This document shows, one piece after another, positions 17,653 through 25,493 of a DNA stretch of 32,027 nucleotides. Under the pieces are notes generated by a model that was not told the DNA's origin, did not search any database, and saw nothing but the letters and a program-made list of their open reading frames with translations. How positions within the stretch are numbered: position 1 is the first letter of the stretch; each line of letters begins with the position of its first letter. Both the position numbers and the translations under genes were made by a program. Source of the stretch: Paracoccaceae bacterium (GTDB lineage: Bacteria > Pseudomonadota > Alphaproteobacteria > Rhodobacterales > Rhodobacteraceae); NCBI GenBank assembly GCA_020629115.1, contig JAHDDY010000011.1, forward strand, positions 34,372-66,398, in the 5' to 3' direction.

Positions 17653-18420
17653 ATGAAAATCGCAGTGAGCGGCCTCGTCGCCGCAGCTGTCGCCGTCGTC
17701 GTCGCGGGCACGGCTTCGGCACAGACCACCTACCAGACCTACCAGGCGCCGACCCAGACCCAGACGCAGCCCTACGCGGCACCCGGTTTCCCGCAGCAGC
17801 AGCAGGTGCCCGCCTACACCGCGCCCGGCACCACCACGACACAGACCTACCAGTTCCCGCAGCAGCCGACCTACCAGCCGCAGCCCGGCTTCCCGGTCCC
17901 GCAGCCTTACCTCCCCGGTCAGCAGGTCGTCCCCGGCTTCCCGCCGCCCCCGCCGCCGGCCAACCCGGCCCCGGCGCCGAACCGCAACGCCGTGCCCGAC
18001 ACGGATGCGTGGACCTTCTCGATGGCGCGCTACTACCCGGCGATCCAGGCCTGCCTGCGCAACACGGATGTCGACAATCCGGTCATCGCGAACGTGCAGG
18101 AGCGCCGCAACGCGACCGTTATGATCATCGGTCAGGGCGGCACCGCCGACTACGAGATCTGCCGCACGGGCCTGAACGGAACCCGCGTGCGCGACGGCGA
18201 AGGGGAGCGCAGCCTGCCGCCGGCCTTCTACGCGCCGCTCGGATCGTCCTTCACCATCACGCCGGACCGTCCGTTCCAGCCCGTCGTCGATACCGGCCAG
18301 CGCGTGCTCGGCTGGATCGTCCGCACGCAGCCCGTGCGCCTCGACGTCTACGGCCGCGCCGGCGGCACCTTCGACGGCCAGTACATCCGCCCCGTCACGG
18401 TGAACCCCGACGCGCGCTGA
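17653..18420 (+). CDS. Secreted Gln/Pro/Thr-rich protein of unknown function
   Basis: This 255-aa protein starts at the ATG at 17653, which is preceded by AGGAGAG; the frame is open 30 bases further upstream but without a ribosome site. A clear Sec signal peptide (hydrophobic core about 8-18, cleavage likely at ASA|Q, residue 23/24) precedes a low-complexity region (about 24-112) made of Gln, Pro, Thr and Tyr with TYQ and TQTQTQ pieces and a run of Pro. A compact C-terminal domain (about 115-255) holds two Cys (134 and 170) that could form a disulphide. Own promoter, hairpin leader and strong terminator mark it as a monocistronic, probably well-expressed envelope or secreted protein. I do not recognise the C-terminal domain. 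Confidence 0.85.
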   Translation: MKIAVSGLVAAAVAVVVAGTASAQTTYQTYQAPTQTQTQPYAAPGFPQQQQVPAYTAPGTTTTQTYQFPQQPTYQPQPGFPVPQPYLPGQQVVPGFPPPPPPANPAPAPNRNAVPDTDAWTFSMARYYPAIQACLRNTDVDNPVIANVQERRNATVMIIGQGGTADYEICRTGLNGTRVRDGEGERSLPPAFYAPLGSSFTITPDRPFQPVVDTGQRVLGWIVRTQPVRLDVYGRAGGTFDGQYIRPVTVNPDAR

Positions 18421-18453
18421 GCGTCCCTTCCCGGGACACCGCACCGCTTCCGA

Positions 18454-18484
18454 AAGCCCCGGCCCGCACGGCCGGGGCTTTTTT
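18454..18484 (+). terminator. Rho-independent terminator
   Basis: AGCCCCGGCC and GGCCGGGGCT pair around a five-base loop, followed directly by six T. It lies 35 bases after the stop of the secreted Q/P/T-rich gene. Confidence 0.92.
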
Positions 18485-18604
18485 CGTGCGGGCGATGCCG
18501 GCGGTACGGCTTGCCTCTTCGCGCTGCAAGGCATCCGTGGCAGCGCAAAGGCGATTCACATTTTTTACGCTGGAACCATCGAACCCGGAACGACCGTCCC
18601 GTAC

Positions 18605-18632
18605 GAAAAAAGCCCGCCGGAGCGGCAGGCTT
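18605..18632 (-). terminator. Rho-independent terminator of rplY
   Basis: Read on the minus strand, AGCCTGCCG and CGGCGGGCT form a nine-pair stem (one G-U) with a three-base loop, followed by six T. It lies 28 bases after the rplY stop. Confidence 0.88.
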
Positions 18633-18659
18633 TCGCGGTATTCGGAAGGGTGCGGCGGA

Positions 18660-19331
18660 TCAGTCCGGCTTGGGGTCCGCGCCTTCCTGATCGACGGTGA
18701 TGTCCGGGCCCATCTCGGTGGTCTCGGTCGTCTCGTCGCTCTCGTCCTCGCTCGCGCCGCCCATGCCGGCGGGGGAGGCGATGGTCGCGACGGTGAAGTC
18801 GCGGTCGGTGATCGTGAAGGCCGCGCCCTCGGGCAGGGCGATGGCACTCGCGTTGATCGAGTCGCCGATCTCGTAGCCGGTCAGGTCGATCGTGAACGTG
18901 TCGGGCATCGCGGTGGCCAGCACCTCGACCTCGACGGCATGGCGCACGACGTTGAGCACGCCGCCCTGCTCCAGGCCCGGCGACGCCTTCTCGTTCTCGA
19001 ACTCGACCGGCACCTCGATGGTCACCGTCGCGCCGCGCTTGAGGCGCAGGAAGTCGACATGGGTGGGCAGACCGTTGAGCAGGTTCTTCTGCATGGCCTT
19101 GGGGATCACGCGGTGCTTGTCGCCGTCCACGTCCAGCTCGAACATGGTGGTGTAGAAGCCGCCCTGCTGAAGCGTCTTCAGAAGCTGGCTGCCCAGGATC
19201 TGGATCGAGGTCGGGTCCTCGCCCGCGCCGTAGATCACTCCCGGGACGTATCCCGCACGACGCGCGGCCCGGGCGGCCCCCTTGCCAACTCCCGGACGCG
19301 CCTCGACTTTCATCGGCACCATATCGGCCAT
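18660..19331 (-). CDS. rplY: 50S ribosomal protein L25/general stress protein Ctc
   Basis: This 223-aa protein is the long form of L25 (TL5/CTC), which binds 5S rRNA in the large ribosomal subunit. The N-terminal L25 domain contains KGAARAARRAGYVPGVIYG, then LPTHVDFLRLKRG. The C-terminal beta domain contains IEVPVEFENE and DLTGYEIGDSINAS. The protein ends in an acidic Asp/Glu/Thr-rich tail of about 35 residues. The ATG has GGAGA six bases upstream on the minus strand. The gene stands alone between its own weak promoter and a clear terminator, instead of in the usual rplY-pth pair. Confidence 0.96.
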   Translation of the reverse strand: MADMVPMKVEARPGVGKGAARAARRAGYVPGVIYGAGEDPTSIQILGSQLLKTLQQGGFYTTMFELDVDGDKHRVIPKAMQKNLLNGLPTHVDFLRLKRGATVTIEVPVEFENEKASPGLEQGGVLNVVRHAVEVEVLATAMPDTFTIDLTGYEIGDSINASAIALPEGAAFTITDRDFTVATIASPAGMGGASEDESDETTETTEMGPDITVDQEGADPKPD

Positions 19332-19396
19332 GTCTGTCTCTCCATAAGATGTGAATCGACCGCCCCCTCCAAGGGTGTGGGCGGCTCGAAGCGCGG

Positions 19397-19402
19397 CTTA
19401 TA
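19397..19402 (-). promoter_or_regulatory. Putative -10 element for rplY
   Basis: The minus strand reads TATAAG 66 bases upstream of the rplY ATG, inside very GC-rich DNA. The -35 region at the right spacing (TTTCCT) is poor, so this is tentative. Confidence 0.35.
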
Positions 19403-19507
19403 GGGGGGCGGGGCGCGAAAGGAAAGGGGAAATCCGGGCCGTCCGGGCGGCCCCGCCGCCGCGCTTTGCCCTTGCCAAGCGTGCCCCGGCATCCCACTAT
19501 CGAGGCC

Positions 19508-19864
19508 ATGACCGCTGAGATCGTCCCCTTCCCGTCGCGCGGGCGCGAGGCCGCGAACCAGATCGTCTCCTTCGACCGGCGCGAGCTGAGCACGATCCTG
19601 TCGAAATACGGCCAGCTCGTCGCCGCCGGGGAATGGCGCGACTACGCGCTCAACATGTCGCTCGACGCCGCCGTCTTCTCCGTCTTCCGCCGCACGGGCG
19701 AGACCCCGGCCTACCGCATCGAGAAGCGCCCGAAGAACGCGAACCGGCAGGGGCAGTACGCCATCATCGGCTCGGACGGGCGCATCGTGAAGCGCGGGCA
19801 CGACCTGCGCCTCGCCCTGCGCATCTTCGACCGCAAGCTGATGCGCCTGACCGAGGACGATTGA
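19508..19864 (+). CDS. DUF2794 family protein
   Basis: This 118-aa protein matches the alphaproteobacterial DUF2794 family, with conserved ILSKYGQLVAAGEWRDYAL, then AVFSVFRRTGETPAYRIEK and IVKRGHDLRLALRIFDRKL. Function is unknown. It is small, soluble, and has neither signal peptide nor membrane segment. The ATG at 19508 is preferred over an in-frame start at 19466 because the family begins close to an M-T-A-E/PF segment and the upstream piece is Pro-rich and non-conserved in appearance. The ribosome-binding site is weak. It lies 76 bases upstream of the sufT-sufA-tpiA operon on the same strand. Confidence 0.88.
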   Translation: MTAEIVPFPSRGREAANQIVSFDRRELSTILSKYGQLVAAGEWRDYALNMSLDAAVFSVFRRTGETPAYRIEKRPKNANRQGQYAIIGSDGRIVKRGHDLRLALRIFDRKLMRLTEDD

Positions 19865-19940
19865 GCGCGGCCCCTAGCGCGGCGGGGCCGCATCGCCTAT
19901 ATCGGCCCGATACCCCGCGCCCCCCGCAGGAGAACCGCAC

Positions 19941-20312
19941 ATGACCGACGACGCCCCGTCCCCCCCCGCCGCCATGGGCGACCCGCTGATCCCGGATTCG
20001 AGCACGGACCATCCGCGCTACGACGAGGTGGTCGAGGCCATCCGCGGGGTCTACGACCCGGAGATCCCGGTCAACATCTTCGACCTGGGGCTGATCTACG
20101 CGATCCGCATCGACGCGGAGAACGCGGTCGACGTCGACATGACGCTGACCGCCCCCGGATGCCCCGTCGCGGGCGAGATGCCGGGCTGGGTGGCCGATGC
20201 GGTCGAGCCGCTGCCGGGCATCAAGCAGGTCGACGTGCGCCTCGTCTGGGACCCGCCCTGGGACATGTCGCGCCTGTCCGACGAGGCGCGGCTCGAACTC
20301 GGATTCATGTAA
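19941..20312 (+). CDS. sufT: SUF-type Fe-S assembly protein SufT (MIP18/DUF59)
   Basis: This 123-aa protein belongs to the MIP18/DUF59 family. The signature is IRGVYDPEIPVNIFDLGLIY, followed by MTLTAPGCPVA with a conserved Cys, and a C-terminal VRLVWDPPWDMSRLSDEAR. In alphaproteobacteria this protein assists Fe-S cluster maturation. It is directly followed, ten bases later, by an A-type Fe-S carrier, which supports the role. The ATG has AGGAGA upstream. The N-terminal 25 residues are Pro/Asp-rich and probably flexible. Confidence 0.9.
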   Translation: MTDDAPSPPAAMGDPLIPDSSTDHPRYDEVVEAIRGVYDPEIPVNIFDLGLIYAIRIDAENAVDVDMTLTAPGCPVAGEMPGWVADAVEPLPGIKQVDVRLVWDPPWDMSRLSDEARLELGFM

Positions 20313-20322
20313 GGAGACACCC

Positions 20323-20700
20323 ATGTTCGGCGTTCCCGGCGGCAAGCCGCTCCTGACGCTCACCCCCCGCGCCGTGACGCGCCTGACCGCGCTCATGGCC
20401 TCGACCGACGATCCGGTCTACGCCCTGCGCATCGGCGTGAAGAAGGGCGGCTGCGCGGGTATGGAGTATACCATGGACTACGCGACCGAGGCGCAGCCTG
20501 GCGACGAGATGGTCGAGCAGGACGGGGCGCGCGTGCTGATCGCGCCGCTCGCGACCATGTTCATGATCGGCACGGAGATCGACTACGAGACGGGCCTGCT
20601 GGAATCGGGCTTCAGGTTCCGCAATCCGAACGTCGCCGAGGCCTGCGGCTGCGGCGAGTCGGTCAGCTTCGCGGTCCCCGCATCGGTGCCCGCGCAATGA
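20323..20700 (+). CDS. sufA: A-type Fe-S cluster carrier (SufA/IscA)
   Basis: This 125-aa protein is an A-type carrier that receives Fe-S clusters and passes them to target proteins. The three ligand Cys are present in [14 protein letters not shown] and [17 protein letters not shown] is the usual N-terminal start of the domain. The ATG at 20323 lies behind AAGGAGA, which overlaps the sufT stop region. The frame is open further upstream but only through sufT, so the later start is right. The stop overlaps the tpiA ATG (ATGA), which gives a compact sufT-sufA-tpiA operon. SufA and IscA or ErpA cannot be told apart from sequence alone. Confidence 0.9.
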   Translation: MFGVPGGKPLLTLTPRAVTRLTALMASTDDPVYALRIGVKKGGCAGMEYTMDYATEAQPGDEMVEQDGARVLIAPLATMFMIGTEIDYETGLLESGFRFRNPNVAEACGCGESVSFAVPASVPAQ

Positions 20701-21431
20701 GCGCCCGTCGGCCCCTCGTGGCGGGAAACTGGAAGATGAACGGGATGCCCGACGCCATCGGGGAGCTGCGCGCGACGATGGCGGGCGCGGGCGATGCCCG
20801 GTGCGACGTGCTCGTCTGTCCCCCCTTTCCGCTCGTCGCCGATTTCGCGCGCGAGGCGGGGGAGGGGGCCGTCGGCATCGGGGCGCAGGATTGCCATCCC
20901 GAGGAGAAGGGCGCGCATACGGGCGACGTCTCGGCATCGCTCCTCGCCGCCATCGGCGCGCGGGCCGTGATCCTCGGCCATTCGGAGCGCCGCGCCGACC
21001 ACGGCGAGGACGATGCGCTGGTCCGGGCCAAGGCCGAGGCCGCGCTCGGCGCGGGGCTGCTGCCCATCGTCTGCGTCGGCGAGACCGAGGCCCAGCGCGA
21101 CGCGGGCGAGGCCGAGGCGACGGTGCTGGGTCAGCTCGACGGCTCCCTGCCGGACGATGCCGGCGTCGTCGTCGCCTACGAACCCGTCTGGGCCATCGGT
21201 ACGGGCCGCGTGCCCGGGACGGATGATATCGCGGCCATGCACGCCGCCATCCGCAAGGCGCTGGTCGCGCGTCACGGCGAGGCGGGGCAGGGCATCCGCA
21301 TCCTCTACGGCGGGTCGGTCAAGCCGGGCAACGCCGCCGAGATCTTCGCCATCGACGACGTGGACGGGGGTCTCATCGGCGGGGCCAGCCTCAAGGCCGA
21401 CGACTTCCTCGGCATCGTCGCCGCCGCATGA
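20697..21431 (+). CDS. tpiA: Triosephosphate isomerase
   Basis: This 244-aa TIM-barrel enzyme interconverts dihydroxyacetone phosphate and glyceraldehyde 3-phosphate. All signatures are present: GNWKMNG with Asn and catalytic Lys near residue 12, ILGHSERR with the catalytic His, [12 protein letters not shown] with the catalytic Glu, and [12 protein letters not shown] for phosphate binding. The ATG overlaps the sufA stop. The stop TGA runs into a bidirectional terminator. Coupling of a glycolytic gene to Fe-S assembly genes is a matter of gene order here; no functional link is implied. Confidence 0.97.
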   Translation: MSARRPLVAGNWKMNGMPDAIGELRATMAGAGDARCDVLVCPPFPLVADFAREAGEGAVGIGAQDCHPEEKGAHTGDVSASLLAAIGARAVILGHSERRADHGEDDALVRAKAEAALGAGLLPIVCVGETEAQRDAGEAEATVLGQLDGSLPDDAGVVVAYEPVWAIGTGRVPGTDDIAAMHAAIRKALVARHGEAGQGIRILYGGSVKPGNAAEIFAIDDVDGGLIGGASLKADDFLGIVAAA

Positions 21432-21465
21432 AAAAAGGCCCCGGACGCGATGTCCGGGGCCTTTT
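21431..21465. terminator. Bidirectional terminator between tpiA and the phasin-like gene
   Basis: GGCCCCGGAC, a five-base loop and GTCCGGGGCC form a perfect ten-pair stem. Four T follow on the plus strand, and six A precede it, giving six T on the minus strand. It can therefore end both the tpiA transcript and the convergent minus-strand gene. Confidence 0.9.
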
Positions 21466-21486
21466 CCGTTCGTCGGGAGCGGACCG

Positions 21487-22164
21487 TCAGGCCGACAGCG
21501 CCGTCGCCTCCGCGATCCAGAGTGCGGGCGAGAAGCGGATCGACCTGATGTCGAGGGATTCGAGCAGGGTCGCGAACTCGCCCTCGGACATGGCCGCGAT
21601 CTGCGCGAAGCTTTCGACGCCCGCGCCGTTCAGCTTCTTCGCGGTCGTCGCGCCGATGCCCGTGATGCGGGACAGGTCGTCCTGGGTCAGGGCGGGGGCG
21701 ATGACCGGCATGGGAGCCTTCTCGATCTCGGCCAGCACGTCCTCCACCATCACGTCCTCGATCAGGACGTCGGCGGCATCCGGCTCCATGGCATCGGCCA
21801 GGGCGGTGGCCGGTTCGGCCTCGACCGCGAAGGGCGCGGGCGTCTTCGCACGCTTCGGTGCCGCCTTGGCTTTCGGCTTAGGTTCCGGTTTGGGTTCGAG
21901 CTTTGCCCGCACCGCCGCCTCGGGCATGGGTGCCGGCTTGGCCGCGGGGGCGGGGGTGCCCGTCGGGGCGAGACGCGCCGTCATCGTCTCCATGCTTTCC
22001 TGCGCCAACCGCGCGAAGGACGCGTTCAGGGCGAAGACCGGGCCGAGGGGCGTGCGCGCCGTAACCTCGGCCATGCCGTTCAGGGTATCCGCGTGAATCC
22101 GTCCGAGCGAGGATGCCAGCTCGAAAAACCGCGATCCCGCCTCTCCGACCATGTGCCTGTTCAT
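21487..22164 (-). CDS. Phasin-like protein with C-terminal helix-hairpin-helix
   Basis: This 225-aa protein has three parts. Residues 1-65 are an amphipathic helical segment resembling the phasin region that coats polyhydroxyalkanoate granules (RFFELASSLGRIHADTLN and FALNASFARLAQESMETM). Residues 66-155 are a Pro/Ala/Lys- then Glu/Asp-rich linker. Residues 158-208 are a helix-hairpin-helix domain (LSRITGIGATTAKKLNGAG), a fold that often binds DNA or protein. Granule proteins that bind DNA through a basic tail (PhaF, PhaM) are known, so a granule-nucleoid tether is a reasonable guess. The ATG has AGGAG eight bases upstream. A near-perfect TGC/GCA palindrome upstream would suit PhaR-type control. 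The phasin assignment is moderate. Confidence 0.65.
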   Translation of the reverse strand: MNRHMVGEAGSRFFELASSLGRIHADTLNGMAEVTARTPLGPVFALNASFARLAQESMETMTARLAPTGTPAPAAKPAPMPEAAVRAKLEPKPEPKPKAKAAPKRAKTPAPFAVEAEPATALADAMEPDAADVLIEDVMVEDVLAEIEKAPMPVIAPALTQDDLSRITGIGATTAKKLNGAGVESFAQIAAMSEGEFATLLESLDIRSIRFSPALWIAEATALSA

Positions 22165-22175
22165 GGCTCACTCCT

Positions 22176-22192
22176 ATGTTGCGTTGCAGCAT
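22176..22192 (-). promoter_or_regulatory. TGC/GCA palindrome, possible PhaR-type operator
   Basis: ATGTTGC, GTT, GCAGCAT is a palindrome with one mismatch, ending 12 bases upstream of the phasin-like gene's start. PhaR repressors of PHA-accumulating bacteria are reported to bind CTGC-N3-4-GCAG-like sites. The match supports, but does not prove, PHA-linked regulation. Confidence 0.45.
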
Positions 22193-22216
22193 AAGTAGCC
22201 TGTGTTCCGTTTCAGG

Positions 22217-23080
22217 TCAAGACGCGGATGCCTGCCACACGCGGATTTCTCCGTTTTCGGGTTTGGGATCGACGTGGTCGTAATGCTCGATCAGGCGCTG
22301 CAGTGCGATCTTGAGAACGATCTTGCCGGATCGCGCGGACCAGGACATCGTCGTCTCGACCGTTTCCAGCCCTTCGAGGAAGCAGCAGATGCGCAGGGCC
22401 GCGTCGGACAGCCCCGGTCCCAGATCGGCGAGGGCGTCCATGACCCGCTCCCGCGCCGCCTCGGCGCTGCCCCCGACGAGGCGCTCCTGCGCCGACCGGC
22501 CCGCGCCCGTGCCGCCGGGGGTGAGGAAGCGCCGCCAGTCCTGGGTCACGCCGGGCGAAAGCTGGGCACGCTCGAAATCGGCGCGCAGCCGCTCGCCCGC
22601 CGCGACCTCGGCCTCGGTGAGGAAGGCGCGCCCGTCGGCGTTCTTGCGCCGCGACAGCCAGCCAAGCGGCGATTCGCCCAGGTTCACGGTCACCGTCCTC
22701 GGCGCGTCCTCGGCGGGGTCCTTGAAGAACCGCTCCGCTTCGAGGAACTTCGCGCGTCGCCGGTCGGCGGCGGTGACGTGGGGGCGCGGTGCGCGCCGCC
22801 GGGCCGGGGTCGCCGTCCCCTTCGCGGCGCGGATGTAGCGCACCCCCCGCCGCGAGCGGCTGTACTCGGCGATCGCCTCCTTCTCCACCAGCGCGGCCAC
22901 CTCGCCCTTCGAGACCCGGCCCGCCAGGGTGGAGACGCCGCGTCGGGTGTTGAAGATACCCGCGTCCTCCTCGGAAAAGCACAGGTAGATGAAGGCGTTG
23001 CGGTGTACGAGAAGCTGCCTGAGCTGACGCAGACGCTGGGGGCTGACGGCGACGGCGGGGGGGAGGGTCTGGGAGGTCAT
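22217..23080 (-). CDS. DUF6456 protein, winged-helix regulator-like
   Basis: This 287-aa protein carries the alphaproteobacterial DUF6456 domain in its C-terminal half (about 130-270). It is recognisable by SPLGWLSRRKNADGRAFLT, then ERLRADFERAQLSP, VTQDWRRF, ICCFLEGLETVE and KIVLKIALQRLIEHYDH. The N-terminal part (about 15-95) looks like a DNA-binding winged helix, with LAGRVSKGEVAALVEKEAI and an Arg-rich stretch. No function has been established to my knowledge; a DNA-binding role is inferred. A perfect GTTC-N7-GTTC box lies 50 bases upstream of its start. The phasin-like gene begins 52 bases downstream on the same strand but has its own operator-like site. Confidence 0.85.
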   Translation of the reverse strand: MTSQTLPPAVAVSPQRLRQLRQLLVHRNAFIYLCFSEEDAGIFNTRRGVSTLAGRVSKGEVAALVEKEAIAEYSRSRRGVRYIRAAKGTATPARRRAPRPHVTAADRRRAKFLEAERFFKDPAEDAPRTVTVNLGESPLGWLSRRKNADGRAFLTEAEVAAGERLRADFERAQLSPGVTQDWRRFLTPGGTGAGRSAQERLVGGSAEAARERVMDALADLGPGLSDAALRICCFLEGLETVETTMSWSARSGKIVLKIALQRLIEHYDHVDPKPENGEIRVWQASAS

Positions 23081-23130
23081 GGGCGCTCTCTTTCGTTAGA
23101 AGGCATCGTCTGTAGTCTGTCTAAATGATA

Positions 23131-23145
23131 GAACAAAAATAGAAC
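23131..23145 (-). promoter_or_regulatory. Perfect alphaproteobacterial LexA (SOS) box
   Basis: The minus strand reads GTTC TATTTTT GTTC, exactly the GTTC-N7-GTTC direct repeat used by LexA in alphaproteobacteria such as Rhodobacter and Rhizobium. It lies 50 bases upstream of the DUF6456 start (minus) and 161 bases upstream of the histidine kinase start (plus), so DUF6456 is the likelier target. No other copy was noticed in the window. Confidence 0.65.
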
Positions 23146-23306
23146 ATCAACAAGGACGCCTTTTGCGGCGAAGGGCAAGTATTTGCCTTGACAGGCGACG
23201 CGCCGCGCTCGGCCCCGCCGTGTGGTCCGCGTTTTTACGTAAAGTTAGGTGCGAGGTGCTTTCTGTAGGCCGACCGGAAAACCCAGACGAGCGGACGGAT
23301 ACTTTT

Positions 23307-25493
23307 ATGCAGGCGATGACGGACAAGACTTTCCTCCGATGGGCGGCCGCTGCGGGGATCGGTCTGGTGGTCTGCGTATCGGCCGTGGCCGCCCTGTCCG
23401 GATCGAACGGCGACCGGGTGGCGGGACGCATGGCCGCCGTCGCCGCCATCGGGCAAAGCGGGATGAGCGCCATGGGGTTCGTGGACCAGGGCCTCGCCGC
23501 CATCCTGCCGATGCTCGCGGGGGAGGCGGTCGGCCCGCGCTTCGACGCGGTTTCCCGCGATCTCTTCGACCGGGCGGACGACGTGCGCGCGCTCGTCCTC
23601 TATCGCAGCGCGGCGACGCGCGAGGAGGCGAACCGGCTGGCGCAATCCGTATCCGAGGGCGTGGTCGAGTTCCGGGCGGGAGGGCGCGTCTTCTACCTCG
23701 CCCCCGCGAACATCACCGTCACGGGCGGGCGGGACAATGGTTTCCCGCGCGTCGGCGCGGGCGGGGCGCTGCCCGAGCCACTGGCGGCGGGGCGCGAGAT
23801 GCAGCGCGCGCTGGGCACGGCCCTGTCGCGCGACGCGCCGGTCTCCTCGGCATTGTTCGGATGGGAGGGCGACGCGGTGCGGCCGCTGCCGGAGATGCGT
23901 ATCGGCGCGCCGGGCGAGCGGGTGTTCTGGCGCATCATGCCGCTGCGCAGGGTCGATCCGGCGACCGGGAGGGATACGCTCGTCGGCGCGGCGGCGGCTT
24001 TGATCGACGCGCGCACGATGCTGAGCCGCATCGCCCCCGCCCCGGCGACGCTCAGCGGCCCGGTGGACCGCGTCGCCCTGCCCGAGGGGATTCGCGACGC
24101 GGAGGGCGGTGCCCTCGCCATCGGCATTCCGACCGGCGACCAGGGCTTTCTCGTCACCGTTCCGGGCATCGCGGCGGAGGACGGATCGTGGCTCTCCTGG
24201 CTCGCGGGCCTGCTGCTCGGCGGCGGCGCGGCGGCGGGCGTGGTCCTCGTCACCCGTCAGGAGGCGGAAGGGCGGCTGGAGGCCGAGCGCCGCCTGCGCA
24301 AGAACAACCGCGTCTTCAAGAAGCGCTCGGCGGAACTGAAGCGCAGCGAGGAACGGTTCCGCCGCCTCGCCGAATCCACCAACGTCATCCCCTGGGCCGC
24401 CGATCTCTCGACCCAGCGATTCACCTATATCGGCCCGCAGGTCGCGAAGATGAGCGGCTATCCGGTCGATTCGTGGTGCGCGCCGGGCTTCTGGGTCGGC
24501 CACGTCCATCCCGAGGACCGGCACAAGACCTTCGTGGACGGGCTGAAGGGCCTGTCGAGCGGCGAGTACACGATGCTCGAATACCGCATCCGCTCCGCCG
24601 ACGGCGTCGTCATCCACATCCGCAATATGCTGACCATCTCCGCCCGGCGCGACGGTACGAGCATCGCCCAGGGCTACATGCTCGACATCACCGAGATGAA
24701 GACCGCCCAGGCCAAGCTCGACGACGCCCGCCGCCAGGCCGAGGAGGCGAACCGCACGAAATCCGAGTTCCTCGCCAACATGAGCCACGAGCTGCGCACC
24801 CCGCTCAACGCCGTGATCGGCTTTGCGGAGGTGATGAAGGACGAGCTGTTCGGTCCCATGGGGGACCGCTACAAGGACTACGCCGAGAGCGTGCATTCCT
24901 CCGGCAAGCACCTGCTGGACCTCATCAACGACGTGCTCGACCTGTCGAAGATCGAGGCGGGCAAGATCGAGCTGATCGAGGAGGAGACCGACCTCGGCTC
25001 GCTCCTGTCGAAATGCCGGACCGTGCTGCACGAGCGGGCCTCGTCGGCGGGGCTGCACATCCGGCTGGAGATCCCCGCGCCCCTGCCGAACGTCATCGTC
25101 GACAGCCGCCGCATGAAGCAGGTGATCCTCAACCTGATGTCGAACGCCATCAAGTTCACCATGCCCGGCGGGCGCATCACCCTGCGCGGGGAGCTGAAGG
25201 CGCCCAAGGGGCTGGTCGTCACCGTCGCCGATACCGGCATCGGGATGACGAAGGAGGAGACGGCCATCGCCTTCGAGCAGTTCGGCCAGATCGACAACGA
25301 GCTGTCCCGCAACCACAGTGGCACGGGCCTCGGCCTGCCCATCACGCGCTCGCTGGTGGAGCTGCACGGCGGCGACCTGGAGATCGAATCGCGCAAGGGC
25401 GTCGGCACGAGCGCGCATGTCTGGCTGCCGCTCACCCGCGTGGTGAGCCTGAACGCGGCGAAGGGCGGCGCGAAGGCGAAGGCGGCCGGCTGA
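23307..25493 (+). CDS. Membrane sensor histidine kinase (PAS, PdhS-like DHp)
   Basis: This 728-aa protein, from the ATG at 23307, has transmembrane helices at about 10-30 and 295-316 enclosing a periplasmic sensor region of about 260 residues that I do not recognise. A short coiled coil (about 320-348), a PAS domain (about 349-465), a HisKA dimerisation domain with SHELRTPLNAVIGF (phospho-acceptor His494) and an ATPase domain follow. The ATPase has LNLMSNAIKFT, VADTGIGM and GTGLGLPI motifs. DELFGPMG...YAESVHSSGKHLLDLINDVLDLSK resembles the PleC/DivJ/PdhS group. There is no receiver domain and no response regulator next door. The frame is open to 23163, but the ATG at 23307 starts just before TM1. 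A perfect TTTACGTAAA palindrome lies at 23234-23243 in its upstream region. Confidence 0.88.
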   Translation: MQAMTDKTFLRWAAAAGIGLVVCVSAVAALSGSNGDRVAGRMAAVAAIGQSGMSAMGFVDQGLAAILPMLAGEAVGPRFDAVSRDLFDRADDVRALVLYRSAATREEANRLAQSVSEGVVEFRAGGRVFYLAPANITVTGGRDNGFPRVGAGGALPEPLAAGREMQRALGTALSRDAPVSSALFGWEGDAVRPLPEMRIGAPGERVFWRIMPLRRVDPATGRDTLVGAAAALIDARTMLSRIAPAPATLSGPVDRVALPEGIRDAEGGALAIGIPTGDQGFLVTVPGIAAEDGSWLSWLAGLLLGGGAAAGVVLVTRQEAEGRLEAERRLRKNNRVFKKRSAELKRSEERFRRLAESTNVIPWAADLSTQRFTYIGPQVAKMSGYPVDSWCAPGFWVGHVHPEDRHKTFVDGLKGLSSGEYTMLEYRIRSADGVVIHIRNMLTISARRDGTSIAQGYMLDITEMKTAQAKLDDARRQAEEANRTKSEFLANMSHELRTPLNAVIGFAEVMKDELFGPMGDRYKDYAESVHSSGKHLLDLINDVLDLSKIEAGKIELIEEETDLGSLLSKCRTVLHERASSAGLHIRLEIPAPLPNVIVDSRRMKQVILNLMSNAIKFTMPGGRITLRGELKAPKGLVVTVADTGIGMTKEETAIAFEQFGQIDNELSRNHSGTGLGLPITRSLVELHGGDLEIESRKGVGTSAHVWLPLTRVVSLNAAKGGAKAKAAG

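Noticed and set aside
19867-19891. GC-rich hairpin after the DUF2794 gene
   Set aside because: Eight-pair stem GCGGCCCC/GGGGCCGC without a T tract; such stems arise easily at this GC level, so it was not listed as a terminator.
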